This document shows positions 1 to 6,884 of a DNA stretch of 10,646 nt, piece by piece. Positions within the stretch are counted from its first letter, which is position 1. Each line of letters begins with the position of its first letter. The notes under the pieces were generated by a model. It worked only from the letters and a program-made list of their open reading frames with translations, ran no database searches and was not told where the DNA came from. Made by a program: the position numbers and the translations under genes. Source of the stretch: an uncultured Bacteroidales bacterium. Lineage in GTDB: Bacteria > Bacteroidota > Bacteroidia > Bacteroidales > UBA932. The stretch spans positions 1-10,646 of the forward strand of contig CAMHFA010000018.1 of assembly GCA_946184255.1 (NCBI GenBank). Direction: 5' to 3'.

Positions 1-2
1 CT

Positions 3-851
3 GACGGCTACAGCGGTCCATACCTGGAAAGTGCGCTGAACGACGGCTTCCTCGGAGCACCAAGTCACGACAAGATGAATTTCTACATCATGTGGGCCAA
101 CCATGATGTGAAGTATAACTACTGGAATTACCACAAATGGGGTGACAACGAAGAACGCCTGTTCAATCCCGATGTGGACTGGGACCAGTTCAAGAAGGTT
201 GTAGCCAGGGTCATCGATCAGTACTTCGGCCTTCCTGAATATGTCAAGATCGACGGGTGCCCAGTCTTCGCGATTTTCTCTATCAGCAATTTCGTCAGGA
301 GTTTCGGATCCCTTGAAGAGGCGGCAAAGGCTATGGACTATTTCAGGGCTGAGGTCAAGAAGGCCGGTTTTCCTGATCTCCACCTTCAGGAAATCCAGGG
401 TGGCGGCTCACGGATGAGTGATGCCAGGGTGGCTGCCATGAAAAAGATAATCGGCGCCCTTGGAATCAATAGCGAGGCCCTTTACAACATGGGCGGTTTC
501 GACCCGGACTATCTCCTTCAGGGTAAGGAAGCCATAGAAATACGCAAGCAGATGGACGAGGTCTTCGACGTACCGGTCTTCCCCTGCGTTTCAATCGGCT
601 GGGACGACACTCCAAGGTTCCCTGCTAAAGGACCTGGAGACGTTACCCGTTTCCACAACACCCCCCAGTCGTTCGCTACCTTCCTGGCCAAAGCCAAGGA
701 ATATATGGAAAGCCATCCCGACCAGCCCCGTTTCATGATGATAAATGCGTGGAACGAATGGGTCGAGGGCAGTTACCTGCTCCCCGACCGTCTGAATGGT
801 TTCGGTTATCTTGAAGCTGTCCGGGATGTCCTTGACGGAAAGTATGATTAA
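3..851 (+). CDS. WbsX/GH99-like domain protein (5' truncated)
   Basis: This is the C-terminal 282 residues of a protein whose start lies left of the window; the frame is open from base 3 to the TAA at 849-851. Its sequence fits the WbsX family (glycoside hydrolase 99-like, TIM-barrel type). It has an early F-Y-I-M-W-A-N-H-D stretch, a central P-C-V-S-I-G-W-D-D-T-P-R segment, and near the end the block N-A-W-N-E-W-V-E-G-S-Y-L-L-P-D, with Asn251-Glu252 of the fragment in the conserved N-E-W. Family members occur in O-antigen clusters and in Bacteroidetes polysaccharide loci. Whether they hydrolyse or transfer sugars is not settled, so I assign no substrate. The signal peptide, if any, is outside the window. 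The gene converges on the arabinose operon and is probably a separate transcription unit. Family call fairly sure; function unknown. Confidence 0.8.
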   Translation, partial: DGYSGPYLESALNDGFLGAPSHDKMNFYIMWANHDVKYNYWNYHKWGDNEERLFNPDVDWDQFKKVVARVIDQYFGLPEYVKIDGCPVFAIFSISNFVRSFGSLEEAAKAMDYFRAEVKKAGFPDLHLQEIQGGGSRMSDARVAAMKKIIGALGINSEALYNMGGFDPDYLLQGKEAIEIRKQMDEVFDVPVFPCVSIGWDDTPRFPAKGPGDVTRFHNTPQSFATFLAKAKEYMESHPDQPRFMMINAWNEWVEGSYLLPDRLNGFGYLEAVRDVLDGKYD

Positions 852-858
852 CTTTCCG
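836..858. repeat. Perfect inverted repeat spanning both convergent stop codons
   Basis: CGGAAAGT (836-843) and ACTTTCCG (851-858) are exact reverse complements, giving an 8-bp stem with a 7-base loop (844-850). The loop and the first arm base contain the overlapping stops of the two convergent genes. Neither strand has a T-run after the stem, so it is not a textbook intrinsic terminator. It is nonetheless the only obvious RNA structure at the shared 3' end, and could act as a bidirectional pause or 3'-end stabiliser. Confidence 0.55.
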
Positions 859-2065
859 AAGGCCGGATGAAGTGTGTCATCACTGCACTGATGATGTACA
901 GTGCGGCCAGAGTCCAGGCTATTCCGGCATAACCGATAGGTTTCTCCAGCAATCTGACGAGAGCGGGTCCGACGAATGCGGCGAGGCCCGCTCCTAAATT
1001 CAGGACGGACACCGCTGCGCCCTTGTCAGTTTTGACCAGGGAAGGTACAAGGGCTGAAAGGGGAACATAACCGGCAAGCATGATGCACCAGAGCGATCCG
1101 CACAGGAGGATGAACCAGTAGCTGTTGAGTATCTGTGGAGAATAATAGAATAGAAGCACGGTGACCGCACAACCTACGCCTCCGAACCAGGTTACTGTCT
1201 TGTTCCAGCCGATCTTGTCTCCGACTATTCCGAACACCAGGTTGAAGATTATGTTCATGAGGAACACAGTTCCCCAGATAGATGCCCACTGGCCGTCAGA
1301 CATCCCGAATGACGCCATATAGAGCGGCATGAACACCACGAAGGCGAACTGGGAGGTGGTGTTGATCACTCGGACTATTCCACCCATCAGAACCTTGGGT
1401 TCGCGTTTCATTATTCCCAACCCTTTGAACAATTCCTTGATCTTGGATCCTCCTTCTCCGGTTCCTGGTTCGGCGAAGAGGTTGGAACTGTCTGCCTTGT
1501 TTACGAAAAGTGCGAAGAATGCTCCTGCGAGGGCAAAGATAGTGGCCGTCCAGAGAGTTGGAACGACTCCGATATGTTTTACCGCCCAGACTCCGTAATA
1601 GGCGCCGAGGACATTCAGTCCCCCCGTGAATACGAACCAGAACCAGCCCTGGGCGGAACTCAGCACCTTCTTTTCGACCCTGTAGGTTATCCAGACCATG
1701 AAGGTGTAGGCAAACAGGGGATAGCCAAGGCCCTTGACTGCATAAGTGAGGAGAAGGATCGGATAGTTCATCCTGGTTATCCCTATTCCTGCGAAGCCGG
1801 CCACTCCGATCAAGTAAAGGATCAAGCCGGTCAGCATTGTCCTCTTTACCCCGAAGGTCTCTGCGATAACTCCCGATAGCCAGGAAGAGATTGCTACGGT
1901 GATTCCATAGACTGAGAAGAGGACGGCTGAATTGAATCCGGCCTCGGTGATGTAGCGGCTGAGCCAGGTCTGCTCGATGCCGTCTCCCATCATGAAGATA
2001 AGCACTCCGAGAAATCCCCATGTGAGCTGGCGTGGGAGTCCGGTCTTTTCGTAAAAGTTCGTCAT
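848..2065 (-). CDS. MFS permease, ribitol/arabinitol (polyol permease) type
   Basis: This is a 405-residue inner-membrane secondary transporter of the major facilitator superfamily with about 12 hydrophobic segments. The N-terminus (W-G-F-L-G-V-L-I-F-M-M-G-D-G, residues 16-29) and the block K-G-L-G-Y-P-L-F-A-Y (111-120) match what I recall of Klebsiella RbtT/DalT and Bacillus CsbX, the polyol permease family. MFS motif-A loops are visible at 65-77 (G-V-I-A-E-T-F-G-V-K-R) and 279-288 (G-I-V-G-D-K-I-G-W-N), with a hydrophilic central loop at about 190-225. It is the last gene of the operon, 12 bases after the hydrolase, and its start is supported by a GAGGA ribosome site. A pentose or pentitol substrate is plausible, but no pentitol dehydrogenase is present in the window. 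Its stop overlaps that of the convergent gene. Family fairly sure; substrate is inference. Confidence 0.8.
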   Translation of the reverse strand: MTNFYEKTGLPRQLTWGFLGVLIFMMGDGIEQTWLSRYITEAGFNSAVLFSVYGITVAISSWLSGVIAETFGVKRTMLTGLILYLIGVAGFAGIGITRMNYPILLLTYAVKGLGYPLFAYTFMVWITYRVEKKVLSSAQGWFWFVFTGGLNVLGAYYGVWAVKHIGVVPTLWTATIFALAGAFFALFVNKADSSNLFAEPGTGEGGSKIKELFKGLGIMKREPKVLMGGIVRVINTTSQFAFVVFMPLYMASFGMSDGQWASIWGTVFLMNIIFNLVFGIVGDKIGWNKTVTWFGGVGCAVTVLLFYYSPQILNSYWFILLCGSLWCIMLAGYVPLSALVPSLVKTDKGAAVSVLNLGAGLAAFVGPALVRLLEKPIGYAGIAWTLAALYIISAVMTHFIRPSES

Positions 2066-2070
2066 GGATT

Positions 2071-2077
2071 CTTCCTC
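2071..2077 (-). promoter_or_regulatory. Shine-Dalgarno-like site before the MFS permease
   Basis: The minus strand reads GAGGAAG immediately after the hydrolase stop, with 7 bases between GAGGA and the ATG at 2065. This is a good anti-16S match at normal spacing, which the other starts in this window lack. It supports the chosen start and may give this gene independent translation. Confidence 0.5.
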
Positions 2078-3034
2078 TTATAATGTTTTGGCTTTTGCAA
2101 GGAAAGCACGGACGTGCTCAGTGTATTCTTCAGGATGGTCTTTGTAGGCCATGGCGTGTTCTGAACCCGGGGCTATCCAAAGCTCCTTGTAGCCCTTTGT
2201 CTTGGCTTCGTAGTTTTTGTAAACATGTTCTGTGGGAACGAAGTCATCCTTCTCGCCATGGATGAAAAGCATCGGTTTATCACATTTGGCAAGTTGCTTG
2301 ACGGACGACGCCTCCTTGAATCCCCAGCCGTAACGGTGTTTGCAGACAATGCTGGCGCTGTTTAGGACCGGGAAAGGAGGGAGATGGAAGCTGTCCTTCA
2401 GGTTATGGGCGAACTGGTCCCATACTGAAGAATAGCCGCAGTCATCCACGAATGCACGGATGTACGGAGGAAGGTCGTCATCACCGCTGAGCATCATTGT
2501 GGTGGCTCCTCCCATCGATACGCCATGTACAACCATGAAATCATCATTCCAGATGTCATGTGCCATTACTGCAAACTTCTTGACATCAAGCCTGTCAAGC
2601 CATCCCATCTGGACAGCCCGACCTTCCGATTCACCATGGTAATGGAGGTCAGGGACCATCACATTGTAATTGAGTTCGTCCCGATACATCCTGACCAGGT
2701 TAAGGAAACAGATGTGGTTGTCGGTGTAGCCATGAACCACAACAGCCGTTCCCTGAGCCTTGGAGGGATTTGAAGCGGGGGCATAAACCCCATGAAGCTT
2801 GTATCCTCCTTCTCCGATCAGTGTCGTGTCACGGAACACTCCGTTTCCATGCAGTTGGTCGTACCATTCCATAATTCCTGGATAGCGTCCTTCGGTCTTT
2901 TCCCTGTCACCGGTGAAATCGTTTCCATGCTCTTCTGGAAGAAGGGCGTAATTGCACATGTAACGACCTGCCAGGCATCCTGTCATCATCATCGAAACAA
3001 TCGCTATCGTTACAAGATTAAGTATTCTTTTCAT
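2078..3034 (-). CDS. Alpha/beta-hydrolase lipoprotein, putative periplasmic esterase
   Basis: This is a 318-residue serine hydrolase of the alpha/beta fold (COG1073-like). The N-terminus is a lipoprotein signal: M-K-R, a hydrophobic run, then M-T-G-C with the lipid-bearing Cys20. No acidic run follows the Cys, so the known Bacteroidetes surface-export signal is not seen and a periplasm-facing location is likely. The expected elements are an oxyanion region H-G-Y-T-D (101-105), nucleophile elbow G-V-S-M-G-G with Ser173, H-G-E-K-D with Asp263, and G-S-E-H with His293. The ATG at 3034 is chosen because it begins the signal peptide. The frame stays open up to 3244, but that would run into araB. 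It lies 13 bases after araB and 12 before the permease. Substrate unknown; removing acetyl or feruloyl esters from arabinosyl oligosaccharides is a reasonable guess from context. A peptidase or lipase role is not excluded. Confidence 0.8.
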   Translation of the reverse strand: MKRILNLVTIAIVSMMMTGCLAGRYMCNYALLPEEHGNDFTGDREKTEGRYPGIMEWYDQLHGNGVFRDTTLIGEGGYKLHGVYAPASNPSKAQGTAVVVHGYTDNHICFLNLVRMYRDELNYNVMVPDLHYHGESEGRAVQMGWLDRLDVKKFAVMAHDIWNDDFMVVHGVSMGGATTMMLSGDDDLPPYIRAFVDDCGYSSVWDQFAHNLKDSFHLPPFPVLNSASIVCKHRYGWGFKEASSVKQLAKCDKPMLFIHGEKDDFVPTEHVYKNYEAKTKGYKELWIAPGSEHAMAYKDHPEEYTEHVRAFLAKAKTL

Positions 3035-3047
3035 TATTATTGGGTTA

Positions 3048-4646
3048 TTAGTTTCTTTTTTTGTATTCCACAGCTGCCCTTTCCACAGGGAGACAATCGG
3101 TGTACTCTGCAAACCAGGCGTCAAATCCTGCGATGTCTGCCTCGGTAGGGGATATCTTGGTTCCGGTGTTTCCTGCAAAGACCCTTTGGTCCAGATAATC
3201 TGCAAGGGACAAACCGTCGGAATTGTCGACGCAGTAGGATGCAAGCAGGGCCATTCCCCATGGTCCTCCTTCTCCCGCCGTTTCCATCACCGATATAGGA
3301 GAGCCCAGTGCTGCGGCAAGAACCTTCTGACCGACAACCGGGGTCTTGAATAGCCCTCCATGAGCTGTAATCCTGTCCACTTCCACGTTTTCTTCCTTGA
3401 ACAGGATTTCGTTACCGGTTTTAAGAACTCCTACTGTAGCATACAGCTGCGAGAGCATGAAATTCGCCAGGTTGAACTTGCTTGTGGCGCTCCGGACGAA
3501 GAGCGGCCTCCCCTCTGTGAATCCAGTTACATGCTCTCCTGCAATATAGTTGTAGTTCAGAAGCCCGCCGCAGTCAGGATCGCCCTCCAGCGCATGGGTG
3601 AAAAGCTTCCCGTAGATGTCGCCCTTATCGACGTCAAAGCCGAGAAGTTTTTGATATTCAATAAATATGTTGACCCAGGCGTTGAGGTCGGTAGTACAGT
3701 TGTTGCAATGGGTCATTGCTACGGGAGAACCGTCCGGAGTAGTGATAATGTCAATTACGCTATGAGGACGCTTCATGTCCTTCTCCAGCACTATCATCGA
3801 GAAGGAAGAAGTCCCGGCAGAGACATTGCCAGTGCGCGGCCTGACAGCATTGGTAGCGACCATTCCCGTTCCTGCGTCGCCTTCGGGAGGACAGAATGGT
3901 ATTCCGGCTTTCAGATGACCGCTCGGATCGAGCCTGACAGCACCTTCCTCTGTCAGGGAACCGGCTGTCTCTCCTGCATTAAGGACCTCGGGAAGAATTC
4001 CACGGAGTTTCCAGGGGAGTCCTTCCTGTTCAACCAGCCTGTCAAAAGCTTCGATCCGTTTCTCGTCAAAATCGCATGTCTCCGGATCTATCGGCATCAT
4101 TCCGGAAGCGTCTCCGACTCCAAGGACTTTCCTGCCTGTTAGGCACCAGTGGATATAGCCCGAAAGAGTGGTGAGGAAATCTATCTTTCCGACATGCTCT
4201 TCCTTGTCCAGAATGCATTGATAGAGGTGGGAGAGACTCCACCTCAGAGGCATGTTGAAATTGAAAAGGTCGGAGAGAACCTTGGCTGCAGCTCCGGTGT
4301 TTGTGTTTCTCCAAGTCCGGAAGGGTGCCAGCAACTTTCCCTCAGAATCGAATGGAAGGTAGCCATGCATCATGGCGCTTATGCCAATCGCGGAGAGTGA
4401 CTCGATCTCGATCCCATAGCGATTCAAAACATCCTTACGGAGGCTGGAATAGCAATCCTGGAGTCCATTCCAGATTGCGTCAATGCTGTAGGTCCAGAGA
4501 CCGTTCACCAATTGGTTTTCCCATTCGTGGTCTCCCTGGGCGATTGGATTGTAGTTCCTGTCGATCAGTACGGCCTTGATTCTGGTTGATCCGAATTCCA
4601 AACCCATTACGGCCTGGCCGGTTTCTATGGTAGTCTTTGGATCCAT
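3048..4646 (-). CDS. araB: FGGY-family carbohydrate kinase, probable L-ribulokinase
   Basis: A 532-residue cytoplasmic FGGY sugar kinase, expected to phosphorylate L-ribulose to L-ribulose 5-phosphate. The N-terminal domain opens with M-G-L-E-F-G-S-T-R-I-K (14-24), where Glu17 replaces the Asp usual in this ATP/Mg motif. The probable catalytic base is Asp257 in P-E-G-D-A-G-T-G. Nucleotide-binding segments are visible at 278-286 (G-T-S-S-F-S) and 428-440 (A-H-G-G-L-F-K). It lacks the N-terminal pattern of classical enterobacterial AraB (about 566 residues) and resembles the Bacteroidetes clade often annotated only as FGGY kinase or xylulose kinase. The ribulokinase call therefore rests on its place 1 base after araA and in an operon with araD. 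It ends in tandem TAA TAA. Kinase family is certain; substrate is likely but inferred. Confidence 0.85.
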   Translation of the reverse strand: MDPKTTIETGQAVMGLEFGSTRIKAVLIDRNYNPIAQGDHEWENQLVNGLWTYSIDAIWNGLQDCYSSLRKDVLNRYGIEIESLSAIGISAMMHGYLPFDSEGKLLAPFRTWRNTNTGAAAKVLSDLFNFNMPLRWSLSHLYQCILDKEEHVGKIDFLTTLSGYIHWCLTGRKVLGVGDASGMMPIDPETCDFDEKRIEAFDRLVEQEGLPWKLRGILPEVLNAGETAGSLTEEGAVRLDPSGHLKAGIPFCPPEGDAGTGMVATNAVRPRTGNVSAGTSSFSMIVLEKDMKRPHSVIDIITTPDGSPVAMTHCNNCTTDLNAWVNIFIEYQKLLGFDVDKGDIYGKLFTHALEGDPDCGGLLNYNYIAGEHVTGFTEGRPLFVRSATSKFNLANFMLSQLYATVGVLKTGNEILFKEENVEVDRITAHGGLFKTPVVGQKVLAAALGSPISVMETAGEGGPWGMALLASYCVDNSDGLSLADYLDQRVFAGNTGTKISPTEADIAGFDAWFAEYTDCLPVERAAVEYKKRN

Positions 4647-4647
4647 C

Positions 4648-6180
4648 TTATTTGAGAGCCTTGTTCAGCAGGTAATAGACTTCGTTGATGCGCATTTCAC
4701 GCTTGAAGTTCTCGGTGGTGGTGTTCTCGTCGATGTGAAGCATCTCAATTCCTGCAATTTCGGCGTAATCCTCCCAGTATTCGGGAGTTATGTCATATGA
4801 GAATATGCTGTGGTGGGTTCCTCCTGCCATAATCCAGGCACCGGCACCGACTTCGAAGTTCGGCATAGGTATCCAGAGGGCCGAGGCGACAGGAAGTTTC
4901 GGGAGCGGTTTCGGCTTGATGCATTCCACGTCATTCACTACAAGCCTGAAGCGGTTCCCCATGTCCACTACGGTTGCCGTAACGCCCCTTCCGACCTTGG
5001 AGGTAAACACCAGGCGGGCCGTCAGGGTCTTGCGTATTCCTATTCCCAGATAGTGAACTTCTAGTTTCGGTTTTGCATCTGCTATGAGAGGACATACCTC
5101 GAGCATGTGGGCCTGGAGGATCGAAGAACGGTCTCCGGCGAAGTTGAGGGTGTAGTCCTCGAGGAAGGAACATCCTTCCGGAAGGCCCTGTGTCATGAAC
5201 CATACCGTGCGATAGAGGGCAGCTGACTTCCAGTCACCTTCGGCTCCGAATCCGTAGCCTTCGGCCATCAGCCTTTGGGATGCAAGTCCCGGGATCTGGT
5301 CGAAGCCCATTCCGGAGATCTTGACATCGACATCGCCAAGGTCGTCGAAGTTGGTGGTAAAGCCCTTGGCTCCCTTGTCTTCAAGGAGGGCGCGTAGGGT
5401 AAGTTCAGCCTTTGCTGCATTCCAGATACTCTGGCGGCCGTCATCAAAAAGGACCTGGGAGGTGTCATAGATGCTGTTGTATTTCGCTACAAGGGCATCC
5501 ACGTCTGAATCATCGACAGCCTTGAAATACTGCAGAACATCGCTGAAAGGTACATAATCTACATGATATCCCAGTCTCATTTCCGCTTCTACCTTGTCTC
5601 CGTCGGTGACGGCTACGTTGTTCATCTGGTCTCCGATACGGAGGATCCTCATGTCCTGTGCATCGGCCCAGGCAGCAGCTACCCGCTGCCAGACTGCTAT
5701 GTGACCGAGGGTCTTGGGATCTTTCCAGTAACCTACAACTGTCTTGTGGTTCTTTCTCATGCGGGAGAGGATGTGTCCGAATTCACGGTCACCATGGGCA
5801 CTTTGGTTGAGGTTCATGAAATCCATGTCCATCGTGTCCCATGGAATTTCCTCGTTGAACTGTGTATGAAGGTGGAGAAGTGGCTTGGTCAGTTTCTGCA
5901 TCCCGTGGATCCACATCTTGGCAGGAGAAAAGGTGTGCATCCAGGTTATGACGCCGACGCACTTGGGATCTGCCTCGGCCCGGGTCATCACATCCAGCAC
6001 TTCGGTGGATGAATTGGCTGTGCCTTTATAAACTACTTTGAGGGGTAGGAGACCGGAAGCGTTCATTCCGGCAACCATCTCGTTTGAGTGTCCGTCCACC
6101 TGTACAACGGCATCTCCTCCATAAAGGAGCTGTGCCCCGGTGACGAACCAGATTTCGAAATTCTCAAATGCCTTGATCAT
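4648..6180 (-). CDS. araA: L-arabinose isomerase
   Basis: This 510-residue cytoplasmic enzyme interconverts L-arabinose and L-ribulose using a divalent metal, usually Mn2+. Its length is normal for the family (about 500). The start M-I-K-A-F-E-N-F-E-I-W-F-V-T-G-A-Q matches family N-termini. The metal and catalytic residues known from E. coli AraA are all present: Glu314 in G-A-E-G-D-W, Glu341 in L-E-D-Y-T, His358 in A-H-M-L-E-V-C-P, and the pair His456-His457 in G-G-T-H-H. The conserved T-W-M-H-T-F-S-P-A-K-M-W stretch (79-90) is intact. It follows araD by 17 bases and precedes the kinase by a single base (TAAGATG), which suggests translational coupling with it. No truncation or frameshift seen. 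This is the most secure assignment in the window. Confidence 0.97.
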   Translation of the reverse strand: MIKAFENFEIWFVTGAQLLYGGDAVVQVDGHSNEMVAGMNASGLLPLKVVYKGTANSSTEVLDVMTRAEADPKCVGVITWMHTFSPAKMWIHGMQKLTKPLLHLHTQFNEEIPWDTMDMDFMNLNQSAHGDREFGHILSRMRKNHKTVVGYWKDPKTLGHIAVWQRVAAAWADAQDMRILRIGDQMNNVAVTDGDKVEAEMRLGYHVDYVPFSDVLQYFKAVDDSDVDALVAKYNSIYDTSQVLFDDGRQSIWNAAKAELTLRALLEDKGAKGFTTNFDDLGDVDVKISGMGFDQIPGLASQRLMAEGYGFGAEGDWKSAALYRTVWFMTQGLPEGCSFLEDYTLNFAGDRSSILQAHMLEVCPLIADAKPKLEVHYLGIGIRKTLTARLVFTSKVGRGVTATVVDMGNRFRLVVNDVECIKPKPLPKLPVASALWIPMPNFEVGAGAWIMAGGTHHSIFSYDITPEYWEDYAEIAGIEMLHIDENTTTENFKREMRINEVYYLLNKALK

Positions 6181-6197
6181 CGTATTCAGTGTTATTA

Positions 6198-6881
6198 TTA
6201 TTGTCCGTAATAGGCCTTGGGCCCGTGTTTCCTTAAGAAGTGTTTATCTATCAAAAGTGGGTTCATGGTGAGGTATGGGTTCACCGTCAGGGAGATGAAA
6301 GCCATCTTTGCCACCTGCTCCAGCACAACTGCGTTATGGACTGCTTCTGAGGCATCCTTGCCCCAGGTGAAAGGGCCGTGGTTCTTTACCAGGACTCCAG
6401 GTGTGTGGACGGGGTTAAGGGATTCAAAACGCCTGACGATTACATTCCCGGTCTCCTTCTCGTAGTCACCTGTGACCTCGCTTTTCCTCATGTCCTCTGT
6501 GCACGGAATGTCGTCGTGGAAGTAGTCGGAGTGGGTCGTGCCTATGTTTGGGATACTCTTTCCGGCCTGTGCCCAAGCTGTGGCGTACGTGGAATGAGTA
6601 TGCACTATTCCGCCTGTTTCCTGGAAAGCCTTGTAAAGGACCAGGTGGGTCGGGGTGTCGGAAGAAGGTTTCAAACAGCCTTCCACGACCCTTCCTTCCA
6701 GATCGACTACAACCATGTCCCCGGGTTTCATGTTATCATAGGACACTCCGCTGGGCTTGATTACCACAAGGCCGCTTTCGCGGTCGATCGCAGAGACATT
6801 TCCCCATGTGAATATGACCAATCCATGGCGGACCAACTCCAGATTGGCATTGCAAACCTTTTCTTTAAGATCTTCAAGCAT
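6198..6881 (-). CDS. araD: L-ribulose-5-phosphate 4-epimerase
   Basis: This 227-residue class II aldolase-family enzyme converts L-ribulose 5-phosphate to D-xylulose 5-phosphate, feeding the pentose phosphate pathway. By comparison with E. coli AraD (231 residues), the zinc ligands are His94 and His96 in I-V-H-T-H-S and His168 in K-N-H-G-P. Asp75 sits in P-S-S-D-T-P-T-H, catalytic Asp119 in T-T-H-S-D-Y-F, and C-terminal Tyr225 in A-Y-Y-G-Q. The intact A-Y-Y-G-Q tail and D-I-P-C-T segment argue for the epimerase rather than fuculose- or rhamnulose-phosphate aldolases. The ATG at 6881 is 3 bases after the symporter stop, so translation is probably coupled. The gene ends in three consecutive in-frame TAA codons (6192-6200). 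Confidence 0.96.
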   Translation of the reverse strand: MLEDLKEKVCNANLELVRHGLVIFTWGNVSAIDRESGLVVIKPSGVSYDNMKPGDMVVVDLEGRVVEGCLKPSSDTPTHLVLYKAFQETGGIVHTHSTYATAWAQAGKSIPNIGTTHSDYFHDDIPCTEDMRKSEVTGDYEKETGNVIVRRFESLNPVHTPGVLVKNHGPFTWGKDASEAVHNAVVLEQVAKMAFISLTVNPYLTMNPLLIDKHFLRKHGPKAYYGQ

Positions 6882-6884
6882 AAG

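Noticed and set aside
836..858. Calling the hairpin at the convergent stops a rho-independent terminator
   Set aside because: The stem is perfect but not very G/C-rich, and neither strand has a T-run after it, so I report it only as an inverted repeat.
1296..2021. Open frame of 241 codons on the minus strand in another frame of the permease gene
   Set aside because: The translation is Arg/Ser/Leu/His-rich and lacks membrane segments, while the overlapping frame encodes a complete MFS protein.
3035..3244. Extended N-terminus for the lipoprotein hydrolase starting at 3244
   Set aside because: The extension overlaps the end of the kinase gene out of frame and would bury the lipoprotein signal that begins at 3034.
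3360..4142. Open frame of 260 codons on the plus strand inside the kinase gene
   Set aside because: Antisense to an intact FGGY kinase, with Cys-, Arg- and Ser-rich low-quality translation and no domain. The real gene is certain in this region.
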